A DNA stretch of 64,000 nucleotides from positions 1 to 64,000 of the forward strand of contig NZ_JAEMVB010000003.1 in NCBI RefSeq assembly GCF_029215995.1, written 5' to 3'. The number at the start of each line of letters is the position of its first letter. The stretch's first letter is position 1. Source of the stretch: Sulfurimonas sp. SAG-AH-194-L11 (lineage in GTDB: Bacteria; Campylobacterota; Campylobacteria; Campylobacterales; Sulfurimonadaceae). Under the pieces are notes generated by a model. That model was not told the DNA's origin. It saw nothing but the letters and a program-made list of their open reading frames with translations, and searched no databases. Made by a program: the position numbers and the translations under genes. Positions 32,306 through 50,003 of this stretch are shown here, piece after piece.

Positions 32306-34225
32306 ATGCAAAAAAAGGTGAAAAGTTTAAGTGCACAGCGGATACTTGAACTTGTTTTTATTTATCTAGCAGAGGTCTCATCATTAAAAAATTATGATGA
32401 GATACTTGAAGTACTCGCACGTATGGGTAAGGTACTTACAAATGCTGATAGATGTACAATATGGGTAGTGAGTGATGATGATACAGAAATATGGACAAAA
32501 GTTGCCCACGGTATTGGCACTTTACGTATCCCAAAAAAATCTGGTATTGTTGGAGCTTGTATTAGTTCAGGTGAGAGACTAATTGTTGATGATGTATATC
32601 AAGATGATAGATTTTACAAAGAGATAGACATAGAGAGTGGATATAAGACTAAAAGTATGATTGTTATTCCTATGTATGATTATGATGATAATATTATAGG
32701 TGCTTTTCAAGTTATAAATCATCAAGGCGAAAAAAGTGTTTTTGATACAAGGGACATCAACAACTTGACACTTGCAAGTTCATATGCTGCTGAAACTCTT
32801 AACTCTGCAAAATTATCTACTGAAATACAAGAGACACAAAGAGAGATAGTCTTAACAATGGGCTCCATAAGTGAGAGCCGGAGTCAAGAGACTGGTAATC
32901 ATGTAAAGCGTGTTGCTGAATATTCAAAACTTTTAGCATTGGCTTATGGTTTAAGCCAAGAGGATGCAGAGTTACTCAAACAAGCGAGCCCAATGCATGA
33001 CATAGGAAAGGTTGCCATACCTGATAGTATTTTAAATAAACCAGGTCGTTTTGATGAGAATGAGCGTTTTATCATGGATACTCATGCGGAACTTGGCTAT
33101 CAAATGATTAAAAATTCAAAGAGACCACTACTTAAAGCTGCTGCAATTGTAGCAAGGGAACATCATGAAAAATGGGATGGAACGGGATACCCAAGAAAGC
33201 TTGCTGGTGAAGATATCCATATATTTGGACGTATTACAGCGATTGCTGATGTGTTTGATGCACTTGGTAGTGACCGTGTTTATAAAAAAGCTTGGAACGA
33301 TGAAAAGATTTTTGAACTACTTCATGAGCAAAGAGCAACACATTTTGATCCAAAACTTATAGATCTTTTCTTTGAGAATTTAGATGCTATTAAAGAGGTA
33401 CGTGAGACATTTAAAGATATATACTTAAAAAAAGTTGATTTAAAAAGAGATAAACAGATTACTATTCTTGGAGCATATGGTACAAAATCTAAAGGTTATG
33501 GAACTACAGCTTTTTATCTTAATAAAAAGAATGTAATAGATGCAGGTAATCTACTTGAGCCACTTAATATTGAATCAATTGATATAGAAAATATTTGGAT
33601 GACACATTCTCATCTAGATCATATTATAGATATAGCATATATACTAGATAACTATTTTAATCTTCGTAAAAAATCACTCAATATAATAGGCTTACCAGAA
33701 ACTATAAAAGCAATAAAAGAAAATTTTCTCAATGATACTATTTGGCCAGATTTTTCAAAGATACAATTAACACTATCAAGGGAGATGGCTGTAACGTATA
33801 CAGAGCTAGAGTTAGAAGAAGAGTATGTCATAGGTGAAAATGAGTCTTTAAGAGCATTTAAAACTGATCATACTGTTGAGAGTTGCGGTTATATTTATAC
33901 AAAAAAGGGAGCATCAGTTTTAATAACAGCAGATACACACTCTTTAGATAATGCGATAGAAGAAATAAATGAAAATACAAATATTAGCTCGATAGTCATG
34001 GAGTGCTCTTTTCCAAGCGAGATGAGAGAATTAGCAATTAATTCAAAACATTTAACACCAGAATTACTTTTCGAAAAACTTGAAGCTATAAAAAGAGAAG
34101 ATATTGTAATTTATATTCACCATATTAAACCAGCATTTTTCAAGAGAATTAGTGATGAAATAGCTATCTATAAGGGAAAATGGGAGACAAAAATCCTAGA
34201 AGATGGCTTTTTTGTAAATTTCTAA
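32306..34225 (+). CDS. GAF / HD-GYP / metallo-beta-lactamase-fold fusion (phosphodiesterase)
   Basis: A 639-residue soluble protein with three domains. A GAF sensor covers about residues 20-168. The HD-GYP c-di-GMP phosphodiesterase domain (about 180-375) contains HD at 231-232 in MHDIGK, EHHEKWDGTGYP with GYP at 294-296, and RITAIADVFDALGSDRVYKK. The third domain (about 385-639) is metallo-beta-lactamase-like, with H434-S-H436-L-D438-H439 and later TADTHS, MECSFP and YIHHIKPAF. It most resembles class II cyclic-nucleotide phosphodiesterases. Two hydrolytic domains under one GAF sensor would link c-di-GMP to a second nucleotide. There is a promoter upstream and tRNA genes downstream. Confidence 0.85.
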   Translation: MQKKVKSLSAQRILELVFIYLAEVSSLKNYDEILEVLARMGKVLTNADRCTIWVVSDDDTEIWTKVAHGIGTLRIPKKSGIVGACISSGERLIVDDVYQDDRFYKEIDIESGYKTKSMIVIPMYDYDDNIIGAFQVINHQGEKSVFDTRDINNLTLASSYAAETLNSAKLSTEIQETQREIVLTMGSISESRSQETGNHVKRVAEYSKLLALAYGLSQEDAELLKQASPMHDIGKVAIPDSILNKPGRFDENERFIMDTHAELGYQMIKNSKRPLLKAAAIVAREHHEKWDGTGYPRKLAGEDIHIFGRITAIADVFDALGSDRVYKKAWNDEKIFELLHEQRATHFDPKLIDLFFENLDAIKEVRETFKDIYLKKVDLKRDKQITILGAYGTKSKGYGTTAFYLNKKNVIDAGNLLEPLNIESIDIENIWMTHSHLDHIIDIAYILDNYFNLRKKSLNIIGLPETIKAIKENFLNDTIWPDFSKIQLTLSREMAVTYTELELEEEYVIGENESLRAFKTDHTVESCGYIYTKKGASVLITADTHSLDNAIEEINENTNISSIVMECSFPSEMRELAINSKHLTPELLFEKLEAIKREDIVIYIHHIKPAFFKRISDEIAIYKGKWETKILEDGFFVNF

Positions 34226-34234
34226 CCAAAACCC

Positions 34235-34263
34235 TTGACATTAAAAACATATTGCCCTATAAT
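34235..34263 (+). promoter_or_regulatory. Sigma-70 promoter of the tRNA cluster
   Basis: A perfect TTGACA at 34235-34240, a 17-bp spacer and a perfect TATAAT at 34258-34263, 17 nt before tRNA-Thr. This is the strongest promoter match in the window, as expected for stable RNA. Confidence 0.92.
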
Positions 34264-34280
34264 TCTGACTCAATTTCGAT

Positions 34281-34357
34281 GCCGACATAGCTCAGTTGGC
34301 TAGAGCAGCTGATTTGTAATCAGCAGGCCCGGGGTTCAAATCCTCGTGTCGGCACCA
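34281..34357 (+). tRNA. tRNA-Thr (anticodon TGT)
   Basis: Acceptor stem GCCGACA/TGTCGGC, D-arm with AGCTCAGTTGGCTAGAGC, anticodon loop TTTGTAA with anticodon TGT, T-loop TTCAAAT and an encoded CCA. First in a row of four tRNA genes. Confidence 0.97.
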
Positions 34358-34421
34358 TTGAAATTTGAATATTAGAAACAGTGTTAGACCAGAGAAGATG
34401 TAATTTATTTACATAATTTGT

Positions 34422-34506
34422 GGTGAGGTAGTCAAGTGGCCAACGACGGCGGACTGTAAATCCGCTCCCTACGGGTTCATAGGTTCGACTCCTATCCTCA
34501 CCACCA
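34422..34506 (+). tRNA. tRNA-Tyr (anticodon GTA)
   Basis: Acceptor GGTGAGG/CCTCACC, anticodon GTA in GGACTGTAAATCC, a long variable arm (class II, 85 nt with CCA), T-loop TTCGACT and encoded CCA. Confidence 0.97.
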
Positions 34507-34516
34507 TAAGTTTAAT

Positions 34517-34592
<76 letters not shown>

Positions 34593-34750
34593 TAAACGCA
34601 AAACATCTGGAAGCTGAAGTACAATTTCGTCCTTTACTTCATATCAACTATATATTATTTAATACAAATATACAATTATAGTAATCTAAACACATAAAAC
34701 TAATATAAATTAAGAAGAATTATTCAATTATTGCTTACAATACTCTATAT

Positions 34751-34825
34751 GCTGTCGTGGCTCAGAGGTAGAGCACTTGCTTGGTAAGTAAGAGGCCGTG
34801 GGTTCAAATCCCACCGTCAGCACCA
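34751..34825 (+). tRNA. tRNA-Thr (anticodon GGT)
   Basis: Acceptor GCTGTCG/CGTCAGC with a G-T pair, anticodon GGT in the loop TTGGTAA, T-loop TTCAAAT and encoded CCA. It lies 158 nt after tRNA-Gly; that gap holds no gene I can see. It decodes ACC/ACT, complementing the TGT isoacceptor. Confidence 0.96.
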
Positions 34826-34839
34826 TCGTTGTAAATAAT

Positions 34840-34904
34840 TAAATGAGCAAAGCCCATTTAATTAGCATGGACTTAAGTCCCTACAACCCACTAAAGCTAC
34901 AAAA
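34840..34904 (+). repeat. Palindromic repeat, copy B, upstream of tuf
   Basis: Two hairpins: TAAATGAGC with GCCCATTTA (34840-34860), and the palindrome GGACTTAAGTCC (34869-34880), followed by CTACAACCCACTAAAGCTAC. Copy C before fusA (opposite strand) matches over the whole length; copy A after infA matches the second half. It is just downstream of tRNA-Thr(GGT) and is followed by another hairpin, AAAAAGTCAACTTTTT. Confidence 0.8.
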
Positions 34905-34962
34905 AGTCAACTTTTTGAGAATGACTTAGGATACTTTAAGCAATAATTGAATGATTTTTGGA

Positions 34963-34968
34963 TATAAT
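34963..34968 (+). promoter_or_regulatory. -10 box for tuf
   Basis: TATAAT in TTGGATATAATTCC lies 35 nt before the tuf ATG. No clear -35 is present. Confidence 0.7.
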
Positions 34969-35002
34969 TCCATTTCAATTCAAAACTAAGTAGGAGAACA
35001 CT

Positions 35003-36205
35003 ATGGCAAAAGAGAAATTTGAACGTGGTACGAAACCCCACGTTAACATCGGGACAATCGGACACGTTGACCACGGTAAAACAACATTAACAGCTGCAAT
35101 TACAGCAGTATTAGCAGTAACTAACGGTGCTGAACTTATGGATTACGATGCAATCGATAATGCTCCAGAAGAAAGAGAACGTGGTATCACAATTTCTACT
35201 TCACATGTAGAGTATGAAACTGATAATCGTCACTATGCACACGTTGACTGTCCTGGTCACGCGGATTATGTTAAAAACATGATTACTGGTGCTGCACAAA
35301 TGGATGGTGCTATTCTTGTTGTTTCTGCAGCGGATGGTCCAATGCCACAAACTCGTGAGCATATCCTTCTTTCTAAGCAAGTTGGTGTTCCTTACATCGT
35401 TGTTTTCATGAACAAAGAAGATATGGTTGATGATGAAGAACTTTTAGAGTTAGTTGAAATGGAAATTCGTGAACTTCTTGATATGTACGATTTTCCAGGT
35501 GATGATACTCCAATTACTACAGGTTCTGCACTTAAAGCTCTTGACGAAGCTAAAACTGGTAACCTTGGTGAATGGTCTGAAAAGATTAAAACACTTATGG
35601 CTACTGTTGATGCATGGATTCCTGATCCAGTACGTGAAACAGATAAAGATTTCTTAATGCCTATTGAAGATGTTTTCTCAATCTCTGGTCGTGGTACAGT
35701 TGTTACTGGTAAAATCGATCGTGGTACTATTAACGTTGGTGAAGAAGTAGAAATCGTAGGTATTACTGATACTCAGAAGACTACTGTTACTGGTGTTGAA
35801 ATGTTCCGTAAAGAGATGGATCAAGGTATCGCTGGAGACAACTGTGGTATTCTAGTTCGTGGTATAGCTAAAGAGCAAGTTCAACGTGGACAAGTTCTTT
35901 GTAAGCCAGGTACTATTACTCCACACACAACATTTACTGCAGAAATTTATGTTCTAAGTAAAGATGAGGGTGGTCGTCATACACCATTCTTCTCAAACTA
36001 CCGTCCTCAGTTCTATGTACGTACTACTGATGTTACTGGTGCTATTACACTACCAGAAGGTACTGAAATGGTTATGCCAGGTGATAACGTAAGTATTACT
36101 GCTGAGTTAATTCACCCAATTGCACTTGAAGTAGGTACTAACTTCGCTATCCGTGAAGGTGGAAGAACTGTTGGTGCTGGTGTTGTTGCAACAATTATCA
36201 AATAA
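35003..36205 (+). CDS. tuf: Elongation factor Tu
   Basis: Brings aminoacyl-tRNA to the ribosomal A site. The 400-residue sequence has the GTPase motifs [17 protein letters not shown] and NKED (in MNKEDMVDD), plus GSALKAL. Domains 2 and 3 are intact, ending GVVATIIK. It is preceded by tRNA genes and followed by rpmG, the common epsilon arrangement. Only one copy is in this window. The stop codon is embedded in a strong hairpin. Confidence 0.99.
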   Translation: MAKEKFERGTKPHVNIGTIGHVDHGKTTLTAAITAVLAVTNGAELMDYDAIDNAPEERERGITISTSHVEYETDNRHYAHVDCPGHADYVKNMITGAAQMDGAILVVSAADGPMPQTREHILLSKQVGVPYIVVFMNKEDMVDDEELLELVEMEIRELLDMYDFPGDDTPITTGSALKALDEAKTGNLGEWSEKIKTLMATVDAWIPDPVRETDKDFLMPIEDVFSISGRGTVVTGKIDRGTINVGEEVEIVGITDTQKTTVTGVEMFRKEMDQGIAGDNCGILVRGIAKEQVQRGQVLCKPGTITPHTTFTAEIYVLSKDEGGRHTPFFSNYRPQFYVRTTDVTGAITLPEGTEMVMPGDNVSITAELIHPIALEVGTNFAIREGGRTVGAGVVATIIK

Positions 36206-36229
36206 TTCACTTACGTGAATTATTGATAA
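36195..36229 (+). promoter_or_regulatory. Hairpin spanning the tuf stop codon
   Basis: TTATCAAATAATTCAC pairs with GTGAATTATTGATAA around a TTAC loop, with one bulged A. No T-run follows, so it is more likely an mRNA stability or partial attenuation element between tuf and rpmG than a full terminator. Confidence 0.7.
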
Positions 36230-36251
36230 GAATTAAAAAAGGTAATATAAA

Positions 36252-36404
36252 ATGAGAGAAGCAATTCACTTAGGTTGTGAGAAATGTACTAGACGTAATT
36301 ATCACACAACTAAGAACAAAAAGACTCACACAGAGAAATTTTCAGTACGTAAGTATTGTAAATGGTGTCGTGAGCATACAACTCATAAAGAGATGAAGTT
36401 ATAA
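36252..36404 (+). CDS. rpmG: 50S ribosomal protein L33
   Basis: A 50-residue protein, MREAIHLGCEKCTRRNYHTT to KEMKL. The two CXXC pairs (CEKC and CKWC) make it the zinc-binding C+ form. It lies between tuf and tRNA-Trp. AAAAAGG stands 9 nt before the ATG as ribosome binding site. Confidence 0.97.
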   Translation: MREAIHLGCEKCTRRNYHTTKNKKTHTEKFSVRKYCKWCREHTTHKEMKL

Positions 36405-36454
36405 TAACTTCTTTTCTTACGAGAACTTGAGTTAGATTTATCTAACTCTTTTAT

Positions 36455-36530
36455 AGGCGTATAGCTCCAATGGTAGAGCACCGGATTCCAAATCCGGGTG
36501 TTGCGGGTTCGAGTCCCCCTACGCCTGCCA
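36455..36530 (+). tRNA. tRNA-Trp (anticodon CCA)
   Basis: Acceptor AGGCGTA/TACGCCT, anticodon CCA in CCGGATTCCAAATCCGG, T-loop TTCGAGT and encoded CCA. It lies between rpmG and secE and is probably processed from the same transcript. Confidence 0.97.
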
Positions 36531-36589
36531 CCATTTATTATCAGTGAAGCTTTTTGCTTTATTTGTAATAAATGATATTTTTAAATTAA

Positions 36590-36781
36590 ATGGATGAAAT
36601 GATGAACTTAGGTAAACATATTAATAGTGCTCGTGCAGAACTTCAAAAGGTAATCTTTCCAACATCTGGACAGGTAAAGCAAGCATATATCTCAGTTGTT
36701 ATAGTTGTTTCTGCAATTGCTGCATTTTTAGCTTTAGTTGATTTAATCATGTCATCAGTTATGACATCAATCTTAGGTTAA
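36590..36781 (+). CDS. secE: Protein translocase subunit SecE
   Basis: A 63-residue minimal SecE with one membrane helix (VSAIAAFLALVDLIMSSVM) and the conserved amphipathic segment AELQKVIFPTSGQVKQA before it. Codons 4 and 5 are also ATG (36599, 36602), and no strong ribosome binding site distinguishes the three candidate starts. Partner of SecY at the window's left end. nusG follows after 9 nt. Confidence 0.94.
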   Translation: MDEMMNLGKHINSARAELQKVIFPTSGQVKQAYISVVIVVSAIAAFLALVDLIMSSVMTSILG

Positions 36782-36790
36782 GGAGTAAAT

Positions 36791-37318
36791 ATGGCACAAC
36801 AATGGTACTCCATTCAGACATATGGTAGTGATAGATTAGTTAGAGATGCAATCTTTAATATGATAGAAGAGATGGGTCTTCAAGAGTTCATTACTGAAGT
36901 TATCGTTCCTACTGAAGATGTTATTGAAGTTAAAGATGGAAAGAAAAAAGTAACTGAACGTTCTTTATACTCGGGTTATGTTTTTGCAAAATTAGAGTTA
37001 AATACAGAAATTCAACACTTAATTCAGTCAATTCCTAAGGTATCAGGCTTTATTGGTGAGGGTAATACTCCAACACCATTAAGTGAGCATGATATCAATG
37101 TTATCTTAGATAAAGTAAATAATCGTGCTGCACCAAAACCAAAAGTATTTTTTGAGAATGGTGAAACAGTTCGTATTATTGAAGGACCATTCGCTAACTT
37201 CACAGCAACGGTTGATGAGTATGATTTAGAACATGGTACTTTAAAACTCAATGTTTCAATTTTTGGACGTGCAACTCCGGTAGATATATCGTACACGCAA
37301 GTCGAAAAAATTATATAA
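36791..37318 (+). CDS. nusG: Transcription termination/antitermination factor NusG
   Basis: A 175-residue factor that binds RNA polymerase and links it to Rho or the ribosome. The N-terminal NGN domain (WYSIQTYGSDRLVRDAIF, GYVFAKLEL) is followed by the KOW domain with GETVRIIEGPFANFTATVDE. AAGGAG overlaps the secE stop. Confidence 0.97.
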   Translation: MAQQWYSIQTYGSDRLVRDAIFNMIEEMGLQEFITEVIVPTEDVIEVKDGKKKVTERSLYSGYVFAKLELNTEIQHLIQSIPKVSGFIGEGNTPTPLSEHDINVILDKVNNRAAPKPKVFFENGETVRIIEGPFANFTATVDEYDLEHGTLKLNVSIFGRATPVDISYTQVEKII

Positions 37319-37345
37319 ATTTAAATTTAAAACAAGGAAAATACA

Positions 37346-37771
37346 ATGGCAAAAAAAGTAATGGATTATATCAAGTTACATATTGAAGCTGGTAAAGCTA
37401 ATCCGGCTCCACCAGTAGGACCAGCTCTAGGACAACGTGGTGTTAACATCATGGAGTTTACTAAAGCATTTAACGAGAAGACAAAAGATAAGATGGGATT
37501 CAAAGTTCCAGTAGTTATCACTGTTTATACAGATAGAAGTTTTTCTTTTATCACTAAGCAACCACCAGCATCTGCTCTTATAATGAAAGCAGCTGGACTT
37601 AAGAAAGGTACTGATAACCCTCTTAAAAATATTGTTGGACAACTTACTCGTGCACAACTTATGGAAGTTGTTGACGCTAAAATTGCTGACCTTAATACTG
37701 ATGATAAAGATATGGCTGCTAATACTTTAGCAGGTACAGCTCGTTCAATGGGTATTAAAATAGTAGACTAA
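37346..37771 (+). CDS. rplK: 50S ribosomal protein L11
   Basis: A 141-residue protein of the GTPase-associated centre. [20 protein letters not shown], the proline-rich linker region and the C-terminal rRNA-binding domain ending [12 protein letters not shown] are diagnostic. It is cotranscribed with rplA, 65 nt downstream. Confidence 0.98.
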   Translation: MAKKVMDYIKLHIEAGKANPAPPVGPALGQRGVNIMEFTKAFNEKTKDKMGFKVPVVITVYTDRSFSFITKQPPASALIMKAAGLKKGTDNPLKNIVGQLTRAQLMEVVDAKIADLNTDDKDMAANTLAGTARSMGIKIVD

Positions 37772-37836
37772 TCTACAACAATCATCGACCACAATGATTT
37801 AAAATTATGTGGCAGAATTAATATGGAGATTTGACA

Positions 37837-38529
37837 ATGAGCAAAAGATATAAACAATTAGTAGAAAAATTAGATGCAAGCAAAGCTTACGGTGTAACTG
37901 AAGCTGCTGCAACTTTAAAAGATTTAACAAGTGCAAAATTTGACGAGACAGTTGAAATTGCTATGAACTTAAATGTTGATCCTCGTCACGCTGACCAAAT
38001 GGTTCGTGGTGCATTAGTACTCCCACATGGTACAGGTAAAACTGTTCGTGTTGCAGTTTTTGCAAAAGGCGTTAAAGCTGATGAAGCTAAAGCTGCTGGT
38101 GCTGATATCGTTGGAACTGACGATTTAGTAGCAGATATTAAAGCAGGAATATTTAATTTTGATGTAGTTGTTGCTGCACCAGATTGTATGGGACTTGTTG
38201 GACAGATTGGTCGTATTTTAGGGCCAAAAGGTCTTATGCCTAACCCTAAAACAGGAACTGTAACTCCAGATGTTGCAACTGCTGTTAAAAATGTTAAAGG
38301 CGGACAAGTAAACTTCCGTGTTGACAAAAAAGGGAATATCCATGCGGGTATTGGTAAAGCAAGTTTTGGTGCAGAACAAATAGCAGAGAATCTTACTGCT
38401 TTTGTTACTGCTATTAACAAGCAAAAACCAGCCTCTGCAAAAGGTCGCTATATTAAGAATGCTGCACTTTCATTAACTATGAGTCCAGCTGTTAAACTTG
38501 ATTTAGTAGAATTAGCAGACATTAAGTAA
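37837..38529 (+). CDS. rplA: 50S ribosomal protein L1
   Basis: A stalk protein that moves deacylated tRNA and, in many bacteria, represses its own operon. [19 protein letters not shown] begins the protein; [19 protein letters not shown] is the signature. I set the start at the ATG at 37837, 9 nt after GGAG, not at the TTG two codons upstream. This gives 230 residues. A hairpin follows the stop. Confidence 0.97.
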   Translation: MSKRYKQLVEKLDASKAYGVTEAAATLKDLTSAKFDETVEIAMNLNVDPRHADQMVRGALVLPHGTGKTVRVAVFAKGVKADEAKAAGADIVGTDDLVADIKAGIFNFDVVVAAPDCMGLVGQIGRILGPKGLMPNPKTGTVTPDVATAVKNVKGGQVNFRVDKKGNIHAGIGKASFGAEQIAENLTAFVTAINKQKPASAKGRYIKNAALSLTMSPAVKLDLVELADIK

Positions 38530-38533
38530 TTTT

Positions 38534-38550
38534 AAACGCCTTTGGCGTTT
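38534..38550 (+). terminator. Hairpin after rplA
   Basis: AAACGCC and GGCGTTT form a perfect 7-bp stem with a TTT loop 4 nt after the rplA stop. The tail GAATTATTAAAATTTTT has a delayed T-run. It may separate the rplKA and rplJL units or act as a partial terminator. Confidence 0.55.
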
Positions 38551-38624
38551 GAATTATTAAAATTTTTAGTTAGAGATATTTATACCCTTAACTAAAGATT
38601 TTTATTATAAAAATCTGAATTTAT

Positions 38625-38715
38625 ACTTGGACTAAAGATAGTTGGGGGTATCTACCGTGTTGGTAGTTAGCTTAATCGAGCCTTTCTCGCCCCTCTTGAA
38701 GTTATGTCTGGAAAG
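38625..38715 (+). ncRNA. Putative ribosomal protein L10 leader
   Basis: In the 195-nt gap before rplJ, GGGG (38644-38647) and CCCC (38690-38693) can close a junction holding two hairpins: CTACC/GGTAG (38652-38666) and CGAG/CTCG (38677-38689). A three-way layout at this position fits the L10 autoregulatory leader, which binds the L10-L7/L12 complex and represses translation. I made the assignment from position and folding by eye. Confidence 0.6.
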
Positions 38716-38724
38716 GAGAAATAA

Positions 38725-39207
38725 ATGTTAAAATCAAAAAAAGCTGAAGTAATTGCAGAATTAACAACAGCATTTAGTGATACGACAGCAGTTGTTATAT
38801 GTGACTATAAAGGTTTAACTGTAAGTGACCTTGAAAGTTTACGTACATCTGCTAAAGCAAAAGATACAAGTGTTCAGGTTGTTAAAAACTCACTTGCTAC
38901 TATCGCATTAAAAAATGCTGATATGAGTGGTGTTGAAATTAAAAACACAAATATTTTTATTTGGTCTGATGACGTTATTAGTGCATCTAAAGTTGCTGCT
39001 GATTTCGCTAAGAGCAATGAGAAATTTGTTATTAAAGCTGGTTATTTAGATAAAGAACCTGCAGACATAGCTAAAATACAAGCGTTCGCTCAACTTCCTG
39101 GTCGTGATGAGTTACTTGGTATGCTTGCTGCTACTTGGATGGCTCCAATCACAAATATGGCTGTTGGAATCGACGCTCTTAGAAAGAAACTTGAAGAAGA
39201 AGCTTAG
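38725..39207 (+). CDS. rplJ: 50S ribosomal protein L10
   Basis: A 160-residue base of the ribosomal stalk that carries L7/L12 dimers on its C-terminal helix. The segment VVICDYKGLTVSDLESLRTSAKA and LPGRDELLGMLAATWMAPI are diagnostic. GGAG precedes the ATG. The leader upstream suggests feedback control. Confidence 0.97.
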   Translation: MLKSKKAEVIAELTTAFSDTTAVVICDYKGLTVSDLESLRTSAKAKDTSVQVVKNSLATIALKNADMSGVEIKNTNIFIWSDDVISASKVAADFAKSNEKFVIKAGYLDKEPADIAKIQAFAQLPGRDELLGMLAATWMAPITNMAVGIDALRKKLEEEA

Positions 39208-39270
39208 TCTTCTCTTCTAAACTGTGATTTAATTCACAAACAAAAAATATAAAACAATGAAGGAGTCATT

Positions 39271-39639
39271 ATGGCTGTTACTAAAGAAGACGTATTAGAA
39301 TTTATCTCTGGACTTTCTGTTCTTGAGCTTTCTGAGCTTGTTAAAGAATTTGAAGAAAAATTTCAAGTATCTGCACAACCTGTTGCTGTTGCTGGTGGAG
39401 CTGTTGCTGGTGAAGCTGTTGCTGAGAAAACTGAATTTGATGTAGTACTTACTGATGTTGGTGCTAAGAAAATTGCAGTTATTAAAGCTGTTCGTGCTCT
39501 TACTGGTCTTGGACTTAAAGAAGCAAAAGAGGCTTGTGAAGGTCTTCCATCTACAATCAAAGAGGGCGTAGATAAAGATGCTGCTGATGAAGCTAAAGCT
39601 GCTTTAGAAGAAGCTGGAGCAGTTGTAGAAGTTAAATAA
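39271..39639 (+). CDS. rplL: 50S ribosomal protein L7/L12
   Basis: A 122-residue stalk protein. The N-terminal dimer domain ([20 protein letters not shown]), an Ala/Val/Gly-rich hinge and the C-terminal factor-binding domain ([20 protein letters not shown]) are all present. Followed by 197 nt of hairpin-rich DNA before rpoB. Confidence 0.98.
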   Translation: MAVTKEDVLEFISGLSVLELSELVKEFEEKFQVSAQPVAVAGGAVAGEAVAEKTEFDVVLTDVGAKKIAVIKAVRALTGLGLKEAKEACEGLPSTIKEGVDKDAADEAKAALEEAGAVVEVK

Positions 39640-39690
39640 TTTCTCACTACTTTTTATGAGAGTTGGCATGTAAATGTCGCTCTCAATTTT

Positions 39691-39777
39691 GGGCGCTTTT
39701 ACGAAGAGAAACTCTCTCTTGGTAAAAGTGCCCTTATGTCGTTTATAAGCACTATAAAATCGAGCTCTTAAAAGAGC
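39691..39777 (+). promoter_or_regulatory. rplL-rpoB intergenic hairpins, possible RNase III processing site
   Basis: GGGCGCTTTTAC (39691-39702) pairs with GTAAAAGTGCCC (39722-39733) through one G-U pair, and the stem continues with AAGAGA/TCTCTT inside. A second stem, GCTCTT/AAGAGC, lies at 39764-39777. E. coli has an RNase III site at the same place, where it balances ribosomal protein and polymerase output. Confidence 0.55.
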
Positions 39778-39833
39778 CTCAAAATTAATCATTCAAGGAC
39801 GCTTGAATCGATACAAATATTTAACGAGGTTAG

Positions 39834-48498
<8,665 letters not shown>

Positions 48499-48515
48499 TT
48501 ACTACTTTTCTTTTT

Positions 48516-48542
48516 AATATATGAGTATTTTGCTCATATATT
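48516..48542 (+). terminator. Hairpin after rpoC, possible terminator
   Basis: A 10-bp perfect stem, AATATATGAG and CTCATATATT, with a 7-nt loop. Only TTCCC follows, so termination may be incomplete or Rho-dependent. The 146-nt stretch from here to rpsL holds one further small hairpin, ATTACT/AGTAAT at about 48632-48648. Confidence 0.5.
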
Positions 48543-48687
48543 CCCATCTATTCTTCCAATTATTAATTTCCACTTAAAATAAGCTAACTTTAATTACAAT
48601 TTCTGTATTATCTCGTGTCTATAACTCTAAAATTACTGTAGTAGTAATGGAGTTAAATTCTACTGGAAATTTATATAAAGGAATTGT

Positions 48688-49062
48688 ATGCCTACAATCA
48701 ACCAATTGATTCGTAATGAGCGTAAACGTGTGATTAAGAAATCTAAATCACCTGCACTTGTTTCATGTCCTCAGCGTCGTGGTGTATGTACTCGTGTTTA
48801 CACAACTACACCAAAAAAACCTAACTCGGCTTTAAGAAAAGTTGCAAAAGTTAGATTAACATCTGGTTTCGAAGTTATTTCGTATATCGGTGGAGAGGGT
48901 CACAACCTTCAAGAACACTCAATCGTACTTGTACGTGGTGGTCGTATTAAAGATTTACCTGGTGTTAAATACCATATCGTTCGTGGTGCTCTTGATACTG
49001 CTGGTGTAGCAGGCCGTATGGTTGCTAGATCTAAATATGGTACTAAAAAGCCTAAAAAATAG
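48688..49062 (+). CDS. rpsL: 30S ribosomal protein S12
   Basis: A 124-residue decoding-centre protein. [20 protein letters not shown] and the loops [19 protein letters not shown] and [15 protein letters not shown] are diagnostic. The lysine in PKKPNS that is changed in streptomycin resistance is wild-type. AAAGGAA precedes the ATG. The 150-nt gap to rpsG holds a short palindrome, GGCGTTTACGCC. Confidence 0.98.
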   Translation: MPTINQLIRNERKRVIKKSKSPALVSCPQRRGVCTRVYTTTPKKPNSALRKVAKVRLTSGFEVISYIGGEGHNLQEHSIVLVRGGRIKDLPGVKYHIVRGALDTAGVAGRMVARSKYGTKKPKK

Positions 49063-49212
49063 TTTTAAACTATAGATGGTTAACACACACACTTACGCTT
49101 TAGCGACGGTGGTGTCGGCGTTTACGCCAGAAAAGTTCAATAGCTACAGGATTAATCTTAAGTGATTAATTTTGAGTAAATTTGAAAAAATTGAAGAATA
49201 AGGATACTCTAA

Positions 49213-49680
<468 letters not shown>

Positions 49681-49700
49681 GTTCTACTTATTTCTAACGC

Positions 49701-49720
49701 AAAGAGGAGTAATCCTCTTT
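49701..49720 (+). promoter_or_regulatory. Hairpin after rpsG
   Basis: AAAGAGGA and TCCTCTTT form a perfect 8-bp stem with a GTAA loop, 20 nt after the rpsG stop. Only a short ACTACG follows, so it looks more like a stability element than a terminator. Confidence 0.5.
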
Positions 49721-49860
49721 ACTACGTTAACACTTGGTTTTACTCAGCGTAAGGCTCAAGTTTGTTAACAAACTTTTAATAGAGATGGAAACATTCTCTT
49801 TAGATATTAGCTCTTTTGTAAGTAAAAGATGCTTTACATTATAAACTCTCAAAATTTATA

Positions 49861-49930
49861 TTTTGTAGCTTTAGGGGGTTGTAGGGACGATGAGTCCCTG
49901 CTAATAAAATGGGCTTAGCTCGTTTTATTA
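49861..49930 (-). repeat. Palindromic repeat, copy C, upstream of fusA
   Basis: On the minus strand this copy reads as two hairpins (TAATAAAAC... with GTTTTATTA-like pairing, and AGGGAC/GTCCCT) followed by ACAACCCCCTAAAGCTACAA. It matches copy B (34840-34904) along its length but is inverted relative to fusA. It lies 74 nt before the fusA start. Confidence 0.8.
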
Positions 49931-50003
49931 TTTAATAACAAGTAAAGTTACTTTATTTATAAAAGAGCTTATCTCTCAACTAATATAACAAGGTACTAAA
50001 ACT

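Noticed and set aside
34593..34750. Extra tRNA or small RNA between tRNA-Gly and tRNA-Thr
   Set aside because: Only a weak GAAGTA/TACTTC inverted repeat is visible; no cloverleaf or promoter could be built.
37986..38420. 144-codon open frame antisense to rplA
   Set aside because: It lies entirely within rplA on the other strand, has low-complexity Ala/Pro/Thr composition typical of shadow frames, and no ribosome binding site.
49861..49930. Riboswitch or ribosomal-protein leader before fusA
   Set aside because: The structured DNA there is a copy of a dispersed repeat in inverted orientation relative to copy B, which argues against a gene-specific leader.
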